Assembly: GCF_027627455.1 (NCBI RefSeq)
Contig: NZ_CP115483.1
Location: forward strand, 4,898,001 to 4,962,000
Source: Sphingobacterium sp. SYP-B4668
Lineage (GTDB): Bacteria > Bacteroidota > Bacteroidia > Sphingobacteriales > Sphingobacteriaceae
Direction of reading: 5' to 3'
Length of the DNA stretch: 64,000 nt
Below, in pieces: positions 35,330 through 45,200 of this stretch. Numbering within the stretch: the first letter of the stretch is position 1; each line of letters opens with the position of its first letter. A model generated the notes under the pieces. It had not been told where the DNA came from. It did not search any database and worked only from the letters and a program-made list of their open reading frames with translations. The translations under genes were made by a program, and so were the position numbers.

Positions 35330-38300
35330 TTAAAAACTTAGATTAACCCCAAACATAAATGACTTCGCCACAGGATAGTATCCTTGATCAACTCCCATAC
35401 TGAGTGGTGACCCACTTCCAATTTCAGGATCCAAACCGGAGTATTTCGTAAACGTGAACAAGTTATATGCACCAGTCCATATCCTTATGCGCTCTATTTT
35501 TGCCTTCGACAACAATGAGGCTGGCAATGTATACCCCAACTGTATATTCTTGATTCGGAGATAACTTCCATTCTCGACAAGCCAGTCAGATACCTGTAGG
35601 TTATTTTGATTAGATGAACTGATTTTAAATTGTGTATTGCTAGGATTTGTCGGTGTCCACGCTTCAGTCAATAACTCACGCGGCGCGTTGTACCAGCCCA
35701 CGCCTGATTTCATGTCAATCTTTGAAATATTCATGATTTCATTACCCTGCGTTCCTTGTGCCAACAATTGAAAATCAAACCCTTTATAATCCAATCCTAT
35801 ACGAAAACCGTAAGTCAAATCCGGAAAAGGATCTCCGATATTTGTCCGGTCTAGGTTATTGATCTTTCCATCCTGATTCACATCCACAAAACGAAGGTCT
35901 CCAGGTCTAGCGCCCTCTTGTATATAGCTATCCACTTCTTGTTGTGACTGGAATATACCATCGGTTTTTAAGCCATAGTAATACCCAATAGGCATATTTT
36001 CTTCCGTCATTGTAGTAGTATAACTAATCCATCCGCCTCCCGTGATAGGTTCACCACCACCCAAAGTCAACACCTTATTTCGAAAAGTCGAGGCATTTGC
36101 TGCAATAGTATAACCCAAATCTCCAATCTTATTCCGATAGGCTACATCCAACTCCAATCCCTTATTCTGTACACCACCCGCATTTGACCATGGGCTATTG
36201 GGAAATCCCAGATAAGCCGGCAAAGGAACATTTAACAGCATCCCATCCGTATTCTTTCTGTAGGCATCCACTGTTACATTCAATTTGCTTTCAAAAAATG
36301 CCAGATCGAGCCCGATATCGACTTGCTCCGTCTGTTCCCAACGAATAAGCGGATTACCAATATAATTACTACCTCCGATCAGCTGTGGGTTACGCGGGCC
36401 GAACAGGTAATAGCCCATATTTCCAGAGTAAGTCGTCAGGTATGCGCCACTACTAATATTTTGATTTCCAATTTTACCCCAACTAAATCTTAATTTTCCG
36501 CTACTCAACCAAGAAAGAGACTTTGTAAATTCCTCCTCTGAAAAGTTCCATCCCGCAGATATCGAAGGAAATGTTCCCCATTTCTCATCTCGCCCAAAGT
36601 TAGACGACCCGTCATAGCGAAGATTTGCCGTTACCATATATCTGTTCTTATAAGAATAGAACACCCGACTGAAATAGGAATTCAAAGCATTTTCCCATTT
36701 TGTTCCCGAAGCTTGAGGGTTGATAGTACCTGCATCGATTATCCATTGACTCGGGTCATTCGATATCAGTCCTTGCTTCGAAGCACCAGTAGACTCTCCT
36801 TTCCATTGCTCCGCAGAAGTCCCAATCATTGCCGTAATATGATGATCCTCTATTTTTTTCTCATAGGTCAATGTATTTTCCCAAACATAATAATCCGTTT
36901 TAGAAGTCGATTTACCAACTGTAGCATCTACATTAAACTGGTTACCATTGAGATAATATTTAGGTAAAAAAGAGTCCGAAGTACTTCTTCCTAAATCCAC
37001 TCCAAGACTACTCCTGTACTTTAACCAATCGGTAAATTGAATATCTATAGCTCCACCTCCCTTTATAGCAAGACCTTTCCACCGATTATTTTTATAGATA
37101 TCCGTTTGTGCTACAGGATTTTCCTTATTTGTCATCAGAATTGGGCCATAATTGGACCAAGGATTGTTTGGATCGATTTTATCTAAAAATAGTCCCGGAC
37201 GCAGAAAATCTGGGATATCAACCAAGTTATTTCGATATACCTGCGAGATGGGATCTGCTACAAAAGCAATAAATGCCGTATTGAATCCAGGACTGTTTTC
37301 CAGTACATTCCCACGTCCTTCATTAATCAAACCTATGTTTCCTGATAACTTTAACCATTTCCGTAGGTTGTGATTAAAATTCGTCCGCCACGAGAGGCGA
37401 TCATAATCGGAACCATTGATAATTCCTTGTTGATCCATGTATCCCACGCTCGTGCGGTATGCCAAATCTTTCATACCTCCTGAAATAGCAATATCATAAT
37501 TCTGAATAACAGCATCCTTATGGTTGATTTCTTTCCACCAATTAGTTCCCTCCGTACTTCCCGTATTCGATTTTAAGAATTTCAGAACATCAGCTTTATT
37601 CTGTTCGCTAAAATAAGGGTCCAATCCAGCGTTTATATTTGCAAGATTTTTATACTCCATGAATTCAGATGCATTCATCATATCATACGTCTTCGTTGGA
37701 TTTTGAAAGCCCACATAGCTATCGAATGAAATCAAATTGTTCAATACATCCCCTTTTTGATTCCCTTTGGCTGTTGTCACCATAATGACTCCGTTTGCTG
37801 CTCGAGAACCATAAATTGCAGTTGCTGACGCATCTTTCAGAATTTCCATAGAAAGGATATCATTCGGATTCAACCAACCAATATCCGACTGAGGAAGACC
37901 ATCTACCACATACAGTGGATTATTATCATTGACTGTACCAATACCACGTATCCTAACCGCAGGCGGTGTGCCTGGGCTCCCTCCTGTAGACGTCACCTGT
38001 ACACCTGCAGCTTGCCCCTGCAAGCCCTCGGTCGCATTTCTTATAGGCATATTCTTAATCTCCTTCCCATCCAACTTCCCAACAGCTCCAGTCAAATCAC
38101 GCTTGAGTTGCGTACCGTATCCTACGACCACCACCTCTTCCAAACCACTTATCGATTCTTCCAGCACTACCTGGATCGACGTATTTGAAGAAATCGCAAC
38201 TTCTGTAGATTGGTATCCTACCGCCGAGAAAAGCAGACTTTTTCCCTCCTCCAAAAAAATCCTAAAATTACCGGACTGATCGGTAGAAGTTGCACTATCC

Positions 38301-38764
38301 GTACCTTTAATCGTTACCGTTACACCTGTTATTGGATTCCCCGATGGATTTTTAACCGTACCTGTAACCTCTCGCTGTTGGAGGAGATTGTTCCCTGAAG
38401 ATCTTTGCATTTTTTTAATCAGGACCGTTTTATTCGCCAACTCAAAGGTCAATCCTTGATCATCCAGACATGCTTTCAACACCTCTTTAAAATCTGTATT
38501 TAAGAATCGGACGGAAATCTTCTTATCACTATCAATTTCTGCACTGTTATACAGAAAATCATAATCTGTCTGCTTTTGAATCTGGTTCAAAATATCGCGA
38601 AGATTGGCCTTCTTAGCGTGAATACTTACTTTCTGTGCAAAAGTTGAAGCATTGACCTGCAAAAGAAAAGTCGTCAAAAAAAAGATGACTAATTTCATAA
38701 CAATAAGGTATCTAATTAAGATTTGTCGCGTTATACAACAATTTCTAATTGAAGTTTTATACAT
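35330..38764 (-). CDS. SusC/RagA-family TonB-dependent transporter with STN domain
   Basis: 1144 residues. Signal segment (MKLVIFFLTTFLLQVNASTFA at about 23-43), STN secretin/TonB short domain (about 45-118) which signals to the anti-sigma factor, carboxypeptidase-D-like regulatory domain (VTGTVKNPSGNPITGVTVTI), TonB box and plug (EEVVVVGYGTQLKRDLTGAV, NDNNPLYVVDGLPQ, SATAIYGSRAANGV) and a 22-strand barrel ending in MFGVNLSF. The STN domain together with adjacent FecR and ECF sigma genes indicates cell-surface signalling. The start could also be the ATG at 38698; the longer N terminus is common in this class. Confidence 0.94.
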   Translation of the reverse strand: MYKTSIRNCCITRQILIRYLIVMKLVIFFLTTFLLQVNASTFAQKVSIHAKKANLRDILNQIQKQTDYDFLYNSAEIDSDKKISVRFLNTDFKEVLKACLDDQGLTFELANKTVLIKKMQRSSGNNLLQQREVTGTVKNPSGNPITGVTVTIKGTDSATSTDQSGNFRIFLEEGKSLLFSAVGYQSTEVAISSNTSIQVVLEESISGLEEVVVVGYGTQLKRDLTGAVGKLDGKEIKNMPIRNATEGLQGQAAGVQVTSTGGSPGTPPAVRIRGIGTVNDNNPLYVVDGLPQSDIGWLNPNDILSMEILKDASATAIYGSRAANGVIMVTTAKGNQKGDVLNNLISFDSYVGFQNPTKTYDMMNASEFMEYKNLANINAGLDPYFSEQNKADVLKFLKSNTGSTEGTNWWKEINHKDAVIQNYDIAISGGMKDLAYRTSVGYMDQQGIINGSDYDRLSWRTNFNHNLRKWLKLSGNIGLINEGRGNVLENSPGFNTAFIAFVADPISQVYRNNLVDIPDFLRPGLFLDKIDPNNPWSNYGPILMTNKENPVAQTDIYKNNRWKGLAIKGGGAIDIQFTDWLKYRSSLGVDLGRSTSDSFLPKYYLNGNQFNVDATVGKSTSKTDYYVWENTLTYEKKIEDHHITAMIGTSAEQWKGESTGASKQGLISNDPSQWIIDAGTINPQASGTKWENALNSYFSRVFYSYKNRYMVTANLRYDGSSNFGRDEKWGTFPSISAGWNFSEEEFTKSLSWLSSGKLRFSWGKIGNQNISSGAYLTTYSGNMGYYLFGPRNPQLIGGSNYIGNPLIRWEQTEQVDIGLDLAFFESKLNVTVDAYRKNTDGMLLNVPLPAYLGFPNSPWSNAGGVQNKGLELDVAYRNKIGDLGYTIAANASTFRNKVLTLGGGEPITGGGWISYTTTMTEENMPIGYYYGLKTDGIFQSQQEVDSYIQEGARPGDLRFVDVNQDGKINNLDRTNIGDPFPDLTYGFRIGLDYKGFDFQLLAQGTQGNEIMNISKIDMKSGVGWYNAPRELLTEAWTPTNPSNTQFKISSSNQNNLQVSDWLVENGSYLRIKNIQLGYTLPASLLSKAKIERIRIWTGAYNLFTFTKYSGLDPEIGSGSPLSMGVDQGYYPVAKSFMFGVNLSF

Positions 38765-38835
38765 TTGGTTTATGTTTGGTTTATAATTTATAATTACTTC
38801 TTATCACAAGGTTATTTTTATGGACAAGCATTTCT

Positions 38836-38860
38836 TCGGAAGCGTTCGCAGCGCTTCCGA
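38836..38860. promoter_or_regulatory. Hairpin between fecR-like and susC genes
   Basis: TCGGAAGCG pairs with CGCTTCCGA around a 7-base loop in the 125-base gap. There is no T run on the minus strand, so it may be an attenuator or processing site between regulator and transporter genes. Confidence 0.45.
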
Positions 38861-38889
38861 TTTCTTGACATCTCCAATCTTAGGTCAGT

Positions 38890-40089
38890 TTACTTCATCA
38901 CCCTCACCCTCCCTTCTACAATTTTAAATTTTAAAGAAGATATACGCTCCAGTTGTCCCAAAAGATCGGACAATTTTTGTGAACGTCTAACTGAACCGGA
39001 AAATCGATCTGAAGATTCAGAAAGAATTTCCACCCCTTTAATGTCATACCACTTCGACAGCTCATACAACACTTGCTTTATCGATTGGTCTGTAAATCTA
39101 AAATATCCATCCTTCCACGCCATCATTTCTTCCAAATTGACTGTTCGAGATACGATATCACCGCTTTTACTATTTACAATAGCCTGCTCCCCAGGCATCA
39201 ATCTAACATGCGTCTTTTTACTGGACACCAACACAGAGCCCTCGCTAAGAGTCACTTCACTGTTTAGTTCTTCTGGATAGGCCGATGCATTGAATTTAGT
39301 CCCTAAGACTTGTATTTCACTAGTATTAGTCTTCACACGAAAAGGGGCATCTCGATTATGAGCAATCTCAAAATAGGCTTCGCCGTTGAGATCGACTTGA
39401 CGTGTATTATCGAAGATTAAGGGAAAGGAAAGACTTGATGCGCTATTCAATTTGACTACCGAACCATCTGCCAATATAATTTCAGCAGAAGAGCCCTTAG
39501 CAGTCTTAAACACTTGTCGTTTCGCTAATGAGTGAAGCGAAGCATTTGCATAAGCAAAATAAAACCTACCGCCTTTTCTTTTTTCTATCCGCACTCCATC
39601 TACTTCCCGCACTTGCCCTTCCTCTAAATCGTCCAAGGAAATTGGTTTGCCATTCTCTAGAATCAACGTTGCTACTGTATATGGAAGGAGTGTAATTTCT
39701 TGTTGGTCTTGTTGAACAACCCTCGACATTGGAGGAGCCTCTCTTTTCATATAAAAAATCAATCCCAATGCTATTAGAAGCACTGCAGCGGCAGGAATAC
39801 CATATTTAAACCTAAAATGCCTTTTAGCAGCTCGTTCCTCATTCAAATTATCGACCCCAGACATTCCCGCTATTTCAGCTCTCACCCGGTCGAATACCCC
39901 CTTTTTCTTAAAATCCAGAACATCTATTCGTGACCAGTTGATCGTCGTCAATACATCATCGATTACCCCCCCAACTATTGCCTCATCAGACTCTTCCAGG
40001 GTCAACAGCAATTGCTTCACCTCCTCCTTGGATAGTTCATTCTTAAAATATTTCTCTAAACGACTCTTTAAATCTTCAGTGTTCATCAT
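38890..40089 (-). CDS. FecR-family anti-sigma factor
   Basis: 399 residues. An N-terminal cytoplasmic part (about 1-90) binds the sigma factor. One membrane helix follows (YGIPAAAVLLIALGLIFYM, about 96-114), then the periplasmic FecR domain with TAKGSSAEIILADGSVVKLN and GEAYFEIAHN, and a C-terminal DUF4974/STN-like piece (IKQVLYELSKWYDIKGV). It relays substrate occupancy of the STN-bearing SusC to the ECF sigma encoded just upstream. An ATG pair is present at 40089 and 40086. Confidence 0.94.
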   Translation of the reverse strand: MMNTEDLKSRLEKYFKNELSKEEVKQLLLTLEESDEAIVGGVIDDVLTTINWSRIDVLDFKKKGVFDRVRAEIAGMSGVDNLNEERAAKRHFRFKYGIPAAAVLLIALGLIFYMKREAPPMSRVVQQDQQEITLLPYTVATLILENGKPISLDDLEEGQVREVDGVRIEKRKGGRFYFAYANASLHSLAKRQVFKTAKGSSAEIILADGSVVKLNSASSLSFPLIFDNTRQVDLNGEAYFEIAHNRDAPFRVKTNTSEIQVLGTKFNASAYPEELNSEVTLSEGSVLVSSKKTHVRLMPGEQAIVNSKSGDIVSRTVNLEEMMAWKDGYFRFTDQSIKQVLYELSKWYDIKGVEILSESSDRFSGSVRRSQKLSDLLGQLERISSLKFKIVEGRVRVMK

Positions 40090-40170
40090 ACGGTCTATCG
40101 CTCTTCAGAAGCGTTGATTTCCCATAGAACACCTAAAAAAGAAAACAGGACTAGTAAAAAAGAAAAAAAA

Positions 40171-40752
40171 TTAAAAAATATACATCGATAGAATCAACAG
40201 GTAGAGATAGTCCGTTTTATTTAGCTGTTCTCGTAAGGATTTTAAAGCCTCCACAATATGATTTTTTACAGTATTTTGCGAAATCTGAAGTTTTTGGGCA
40301 ATTTCAGAATGGCTTAATCCATCAATACGACTCAATTTAAATACCTGCTGCTGCTTTGGAGAAAGCTTACGCATGGCCTTAAAGATGTTTTGCTCCAACT
40401 CAGAAACCTCCAAATCATTCGGAAAAATCAACTGTTGATTGACGAGCGCCATATACAGTTTTTCAGTTGACAATTGCGCATTCCGTATTTCGCGCAATTT
40501 ATTCAAGGCTTGCCTTTTTGTAAGGACATACAAAAAGAGCCATATGTTACCACTAACATCCAGCTTCTCACGATGCCTCCACAATTTGACAAATACCTCT
40601 TGTACGATATCTTCACTCCAACCATTATCCTTCACAAATAAGAAAGCTAATTTGTAGACCTGTTCCGCATAATAATCATATACTTGTTCAAAGACAAGTT
40701 TATCTCCTCCTGCTAATGCGCGCAAATCACATATATAGGCACTGTGGGGCAT
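40171..40752 (-). CDS. ECF-type RNA polymerase sigma factor
   Basis: 193 residues from the ATG at 40752. Region 2 has KLVFEQVYDYYAEQVYKLAF and DIVQEVFVKLWRHRE. Region 4 has LSPKQQQVFKLSRIDGLSHS, followed by the EIAQKLQISQNTVKNHI helix-turn-helix. It should drive the SusC/SusD locus when released by the FecR protein. The frame is open to 40875, but the predicted promoter lies at 40782-40813, inside that extension, and the ATG at 40752 gives a normal ECF length. An ATG at 40806 would also start inside the promoter. Confidence 0.9.
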   Translation of the reverse strand: MPHSAYICDLRALAGGDKLVFEQVYDYYAEQVYKLAFLFVKDNGWSEDIVQEVFVKLWRHREKLDVSGNIWLFLYVLTKRQALNKLREIRNAQLSTEKLYMALVNQQLIFPNDLEVSELEQNIFKAMRKLSPKQQQVFKLSRIDGLSHSEIAQKLQISQNTVKNHIVEALKSLREQLNKTDYLYLLILSMYIF

Positions 40753-40781
40753 GGGTTCTGGTTTATTCAACTGGTACTGAT

Positions 40782-40813
40782 CAAACTTAGATAAAATGCT
40801 TTGCATTCGCGAA
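40782..40813 (-). promoter_or_regulatory. Promoter of the ECF sigma gene (26-base sequence shared with uvrB)
   Basis: On the minus strand TAAGTTTG (40789-40782) is a full -7 match. The -33 position reads TTCG (40813-40810), 20 bases upstream. The spacer contains AATGC-AAA-GCATT. Bases 40783-40808 are identical to 17238-17263 before uvrB, on the same strand and at a similar distance from the start codon. Confidence 0.65.
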
Positions 40814-40917
40814 TATCTAATAGAAAAAATACAATTGGTTACCCTCTTTTTTTGTTCGTTTATGAACGACTTCATCCATGAAAAAGTACAAAAGTAACAT
40901 CGACATCCATGATATAC

Positions 40918-40952
40918 AAAAAAGGCCTAGTAAATAAAAATTTACCAGGCCT
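40918..40952 (-). terminator. Terminator after lipA
   Basis: On the minus strand AGGCCTGGTAAA pairs with TTTACTAGGCCT (one G-U) around a 6-base loop and runs into six Ts, 28 bases after the lipA stop. Confidence 0.85.
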
Positions 40953-40979
40953 CCTATTATATCCTATTCTTTCATGAGA

Positions 40980-41861
40980 TTACTGCATATCAAAAAGATG
41001 CTTCTCCGCATGATACGAAGAGCGAACCAATGGTCCAGACTCCACGTACTTAAATCCCATTTTCAATCCAATTTCTTTATACTTATCAAATTGAGCCGGA
41101 GTGACCCAATCAATTACCGGGTGATGTGCTTTTGTTGGTTGCAAATACTGACCCAACGTCAAGATATGAACACCCACGTTGTATAAATCCTGCATTGCTT
41201 CGACCACATCCTCTTCCGTTTCTCCCAAGCCCAGCATGATACCAGATTTAGTTCGCAAGCCCGCTTCCGAGATACGTCTTAAACATTCCAAGGAGCGGTC
41301 ATATTTTGCCTGGATACGCACTTCCCTAGTTAAGCGGCGAACCGTTTCTAAATTATGTGAAACCACTTCAGGACGAACTGCAAGTACTCGATCCAAGTTA
41401 TCCCACTGTCCCTTAAAATCCGGAATTAAGGTCTCTAAAGTTGTCTCTGGACTTTCCTTCCGTATTGCGTTGATTGTCTCCGCCCAAATGATAGATCCTC
41501 CATCTTTAAGATCGTCACGATCCACAGATGTGATGACGCAATGTTTGACCTGCATGAGTTTAACCGAATTAGCCACACGATTCGGCTCATCCAAATCTAC
41601 GGCCAAGGGTCGTCCCGTAGCAACGGCACAAAACGAACATGATCGAGTACAAATATTTCCCAAAATCATAAATGTTGCCGTCCCTGCCCCCCAACATTCC
41701 CCCATGTTAGGACAATTCCCACTTTCACATATCGTATGCAATTTATGCTCATCGACAAGACCTCGCACATGTCTATACTCCTTACCTACGGGCAGTTTTA
41801 CGCGTAACCAATCAGGTCTGCGCTGAGTCTGGCTCACGGGAATTACTGGAAGTTCAATCAT
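40980..41861 (-). CDS. lipA: Lipoyl synthase
   Basis: Radical-SAM enzyme that inserts two sulfurs into protein-bound octanoyl groups. Both iron-sulfur clusters are visible: the auxiliary cluster cysteines C45, C50 and C56 (CESGNCPNMGEC) and the radical-SAM C71, C75 and C78 (CTRSCSFC). The C-terminal RSSYHAEKH supplies the serine ligand of the auxiliary cluster. The 293-residue length is standard. It is monocistronic with its own terminator and unrelated to the polysaccharide genes next to it. lipB is not in the window. Confidence 0.97.
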   Translation of the reverse strand: MIELPVIPVSQTQRRPDWLRVKLPVGKEYRHVRGLVDEHKLHTICESGNCPNMGECWGAGTATFMILGNICTRSCSFCAVATGRPLAVDLDEPNRVANSVKLMQVKHCVITSVDRDDLKDGGSIIWAETINAIRKESPETTLETLIPDFKGQWDNLDRVLAVRPEVVSHNLETVRRLTREVRIQAKYDRSLECLRRISEAGLRTKSGIMLGLGETEEDVVEAMQDLYNVGVHILTLGQYLQPTKAHHPVIDWVTPAQFDKYKEIGLKMGFKYVESGPLVRSSYHAEKHLFDMQ

Positions 41862-42015
41862 GACACAAAGTTACGGATTATTCAATTAAATAACCATTTA
41901 GAATTTGTTTGAATAATATCATAAAACAATTCCTGACCCTTTTGGTTATTTATTTAAGACCAAAGTCGATATTTAGCGCCTAAATTAAGATATTTGTACC
42001 TAAAACATTGCTCAC

Positions 42016-44271
42016 ATGCTTCGAAATACCACTACAGCAGTACTATTCTTCATGCTATTTATACAAATAGGCTTTGCACAAACACCTATCTTAGATATCA
42101 TCCCTAAACCCAATAAGGTCAACTATCTCGAAGGAAGCTACAGCATCCCTTCCAATCCCAAGATTTATATCACCCCCGAATTTGAAGGAGTTGTCGATCT
42201 ACTTTCCGAGCATCCAGCCATCCAAAGCTATACCATAGAGATTGTAAAGAAGGTTAAGAAAGTACCTAATACTGGAATACGGCTTACAACAGGATTAGAG
42301 ACGGACAGATTTGATGACAATACCTACAAAATTGAAGCTGATAATAATGGGATTGTATTAAAAGCCAAAAACACCAAGTTGATGATCAACGCGATATTCA
42401 CGCTCATTCAAATAGCGTATCTTCAAGATTATCCACAATTCATCCCTTCCGTCGAAATTGAAGACAGTCCTCGTTTTGGTTACCGAGGAATGATGTTGGA
42501 TGTTTCCAGGCATTTCATGCCTTTCAGCTCATTGAAAAAGTTCGTTGATGTGATGGCACTATACAAGTTCAACCATTTACATTGGCATTTGACAGATGGC
42601 GCCGGATGGAGACTACAAATCCTCAAATATCCCGAACTTACTAACAAAGCAGCTTGGCGTACACATGCCGGTTGGAAAGACTGGTGGAACAACGGCCGCC
42701 ATTACGTAGAGCAAGGCACTCCAAACGCTTCTGGGGGTTATTATACACAAGACCAAGCTCGTGAATTGGTTGCTTACGCTGCGCGCAAGGGCATTACAGT
42801 TATTCCTGAAATTGAAATGCCAGGCCATTCCGAAGAAGTACTAGCTTTATTTCCTCAGTTGGCCTGTTCTGGACAGCCGTATACACAGGGTGAATTTTGT
42901 ATTGGCAATGAGGAGACATTTACATTCCTTAAAAATGTTTTGGATGAAGTCATCGACATATTTCCTTCTACATATATACACATAGGAGGCGATGAAGCCT
43001 CCAAAGAACATTGGAAAAATTGCCCGAAAGATCAAGCTTTAATGAAAAAAGAAGGTCTTAAAAGCGAAGAAGAATTACAAAGCTATGCCATAAAGCAAAT
43101 TGACCTCTATCTGCAATCCAAAGGACGTAAGCTATTGGGTTGGGACGAGATACTAGAAGGTGGGTTAAGTGCAGGAGCTACCGTCATGAGTTGGAGAGGC
43201 GAAGAGGGTGGTATCAAAGCCGCTAACGCGGGCCATGATGTCATTATGACTCCAGGTAGCTATTTATACTTTGATGGATATCAAACCGACCCACGCACAC
43301 AGCCAGAATCAATTGGCGGCTACCTTCCTATTGACAAGGTATACAGCTATGACCCTATACCCACTGCTATTGCCGCAGATAAAACCAAACATGTTTTAGG
43401 CGCACAGGCCAATTTATTTGCCGAATACATGCCAACCTATCAGCATGTTGAATATATGGCCTTCCCAAGAGCACTAGCCCTCTCAGAAGTTGTATGGACA
43501 AAAAAGGTGGACAAGAGCTGGGAAGACTTTCACAGCAGACTACAAAGACATTACAAATTACTCCAACAACTAGAGGTTAATTATTACCGTCCTTCTTACA
43601 ATGTAAGATTTGAAGTATTATTCAATCCAGAAAAATATAGTAACCTTATCACCCTGCATACCGAGCAGGTCAGTCCAGACATTCGATACACCATAGATGG
43701 TAGTGATCCCTCCGCAAATTCCACTCCATACACACAGCCTATCGACCTAGCCATTGTCTCTACAATCAAAGCGGCTATCTTCTTAGACTCCACACGTGTG
43801 GGGCCTATACAGAGTATAGAGGTAGATGTGCATAAAGCAATTGGTAAGACCGTGCTATATCAGCAAACTTGGGAAGGCTATCCTGCACAAAAAGAACTCA
43901 CACTTACCAATGGAAAAAAAGGAGGACTTACCTATGGTGATGGAGAGTGGCAAGGTTTTACCAAAGACATCGATGTAACGGTCGATTTTGAACGAAGAGA
44001 AGAAATCAAAAGTGTAGCCATGAACTTTATGCAAGTACCCGGACCAGGCGTATACTTCCCCGGAGAGTTTGTGGTTTCAGTATCTGACAATGGAAAAACC
44101 TTTCGCGAAATCGGAATCGTCAAGAACGACATAGGCACCGACGACCCTAAATTAAAATTCAAGAAATTCGAATTGAAGTTACCTAAAAGCCAAGCAGCAA
44201 GATTTGTAAGAATAAAAGCCACAAACCCAATGAAAGGCTATCTCTTTACAGATGAGATTATCATTTACTAA
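42016..44271 (+). CDS. Secreted beta-N-acetylhexosaminidase (GH20)
   Basis: 751 residues with a signal peptide (MLRNTTTAVLFFMLFIQIGF then AQ). A GH20b-like domain (about 25-145) precedes the catalytic barrel: RGMMLDVSRHFMP, FNHLHWHLTDGAGWRL and HIGGDEASKEHW, whose D326-E327 pair is the substrate-assisted catalytic dyad. After about residue 520 come a chitobiase C-terminal-like segment (YTIDGSDPSANSTPYT) and a discoidin-like carbohydrate-binding domain (RFVRIKATNPMKG). It removes terminal GlcNAc or GalNAc from glycans, chitin or peptidoglycan fragments in the periplasm. Confidence 0.94.
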   Translation: MLRNTTTAVLFFMLFIQIGFAQTPILDIIPKPNKVNYLEGSYSIPSNPKIYITPEFEGVVDLLSEHPAIQSYTIEIVKKVKKVPNTGIRLTTGLETDRFDDNTYKIEADNNGIVLKAKNTKLMINAIFTLIQIAYLQDYPQFIPSVEIEDSPRFGYRGMMLDVSRHFMPFSSLKKFVDVMALYKFNHLHWHLTDGAGWRLQILKYPELTNKAAWRTHAGWKDWWNNGRHYVEQGTPNASGGYYTQDQARELVAYAARKGITVIPEIEMPGHSEEVLALFPQLACSGQPYTQGEFCIGNEETFTFLKNVLDEVIDIFPSTYIHIGGDEASKEHWKNCPKDQALMKKEGLKSEEELQSYAIKQIDLYLQSKGRKLLGWDEILEGGLSAGATVMSWRGEEGGIKAANAGHDVIMTPGSYLYFDGYQTDPRTQPESIGGYLPIDKVYSYDPIPTAIAADKTKHVLGAQANLFAEYMPTYQHVEYMAFPRALALSEVVWTKKVDKSWEDFHSRLQRHYKLLQQLEVNYYRPSYNVRFEVLFNPEKYSNLITLHTEQVSPDIRYTIDGSDPSANSTPYTQPIDLAIVSTIKAAIFLDSTRVGPIQSIEVDVHKAIGKTVLYQQTWEGYPAQKELTLTNGKKGGLTYGDGEWQGFTKDIDVTVDFERREEIKSVAMNFMQVPGPGVYFPGEFVVSVSDNGKTFREIGIVKNDIGTDDPKLKFKKFELKLPKSQAARFVRIKATNPMKGYLFTDEIIIY

Positions 44272-44307
44272 AATAAAAGGGCTTGCAATTGCAAGCCCTT
44301 TTATTTT
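44270..44307. terminator. Bidirectional terminator (perfect 38-base palindrome)
   Basis: The whole segment is self-complementary (19 + 19 bases, centre GCAATTGC) with A and T tails, between the convergent GH20 and outer-membrane genes. It overlaps the GH20 stop by two bases. Confidence 0.88.
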
Positions 44308-44324
44308 CAATTAGAGACGATTGA

Positions 44325-44831
44325 CTAGAATACGTAACGAGCAGTTAGTCCACCATTGAATAAAAATCCATTGATTCCACCGTATGATTTAACGAAGTGT
44401 GCTGTTGGTCTTGCATCAGCCGAAAATGCGAAAGGTGCATTTTTTAATTTATAATCCACCCCTCCTGTAGGGAATATACCGACTGAAATACCTTTAAAAT
44501 CCTCATAATCAGAGAACGTATTGGCGACAATAGCACCACCACCTACAAACCATTTAAATCCCTCAATATTTGCAATTTGGAAATGATGTTGGTAGGCACC
44601 CGATATAGAAACATTGGTTACACCATCACTGTAACCCCCATAAGAGACACTAGGTTTTAAACCTAAATTGAACTCCAACGCTGCCGGCGCACTAATGAAT
44701 GTTTTGAAAGAAGCACCTACAAGGTCATAATACCCACCTCCAAAACGTACACCGATTGAATTTTTGTAGTCCTGACCAAAGGCAAAAGTTACCAAAAACA
44801 AGGTCGCAAGCAATAAAAATGTTCTTTTCAT
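44325..44831 (-). CDS. Small outer-membrane beta-barrel protein
   Basis: 168 residues: signal peptide MKRTFLLLATLFLVTFAFGQ, then alternating amphipathic strands (NSIGVRFGGGYYDLVGASFK, ALEFNLGLKPSVSYGGY) ending in an aromatic C-terminal strand (GGLTARYVF), as for an 8-stranded barrel. It resembles the OmpW/porin-family proteins of unknown function common in Bacteroidota. It is monocistronic; no promoter consensus is clear upstream. Confidence 0.75.
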   Translation of the reverse strand: MKRTFLLLATLFLVTFAFGQDYKNSIGVRFGGGYYDLVGASFKTFISAPAALEFNLGLKPSVSYGGYSDGVTNVSISGAYQHHFQIANIEGFKWFVGGGAIVANTFSDYEDFKGISVGIFPTGGVDYKLKNAPFAFSADARPTAHFVKSYGGINGFLFNGGLTARYVF

Positions 44832-45093
44832 AAAAATAAATTATAGTATAGATTGTAAAAATTATTGGCGAATATAAATCAAAATTTAATGTAAAAAAAT
44901 CGAAATGGTAATACTTCACACGTTAAACGTTGCGAATATCTGCTTTTTTTCCCTTCCATAAAATACCTGTAAACTGGTAATTTACGCTCATTTATACCAA
45001 TCCGCCAAAATTGAAAAATATACTATCACCCCCATTGTGAAAGTTTTTTCAAACTCTATTCATCTTAATGCTAAGATATTCAAATAAAATATG

Positions 45094-45122
45094 TAACTTT
45101 GCACTCCGACAAAGCAGTCGGA
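45094..45122 (+). promoter_or_regulatory. carB -7 box and leader hairpin
   Basis: TAACTTTG (45094-45101) matches TAnnTTTG; no clear TTTG at -33. It is followed by a small hairpin TCCGAC/GTCGGA (45105-45122) at the start of a roughly 95-base leader. The rest of the gap from 44832 shows no gene. Confidence 0.5.
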
Positions 45123-45200
45123 ATCTTCCCTTCATAGAAAGCTTTTCGCTGTACTTTGTTCAAAATCGTTTTTAAAAAAATAATTTTTTGAACTACAAAA

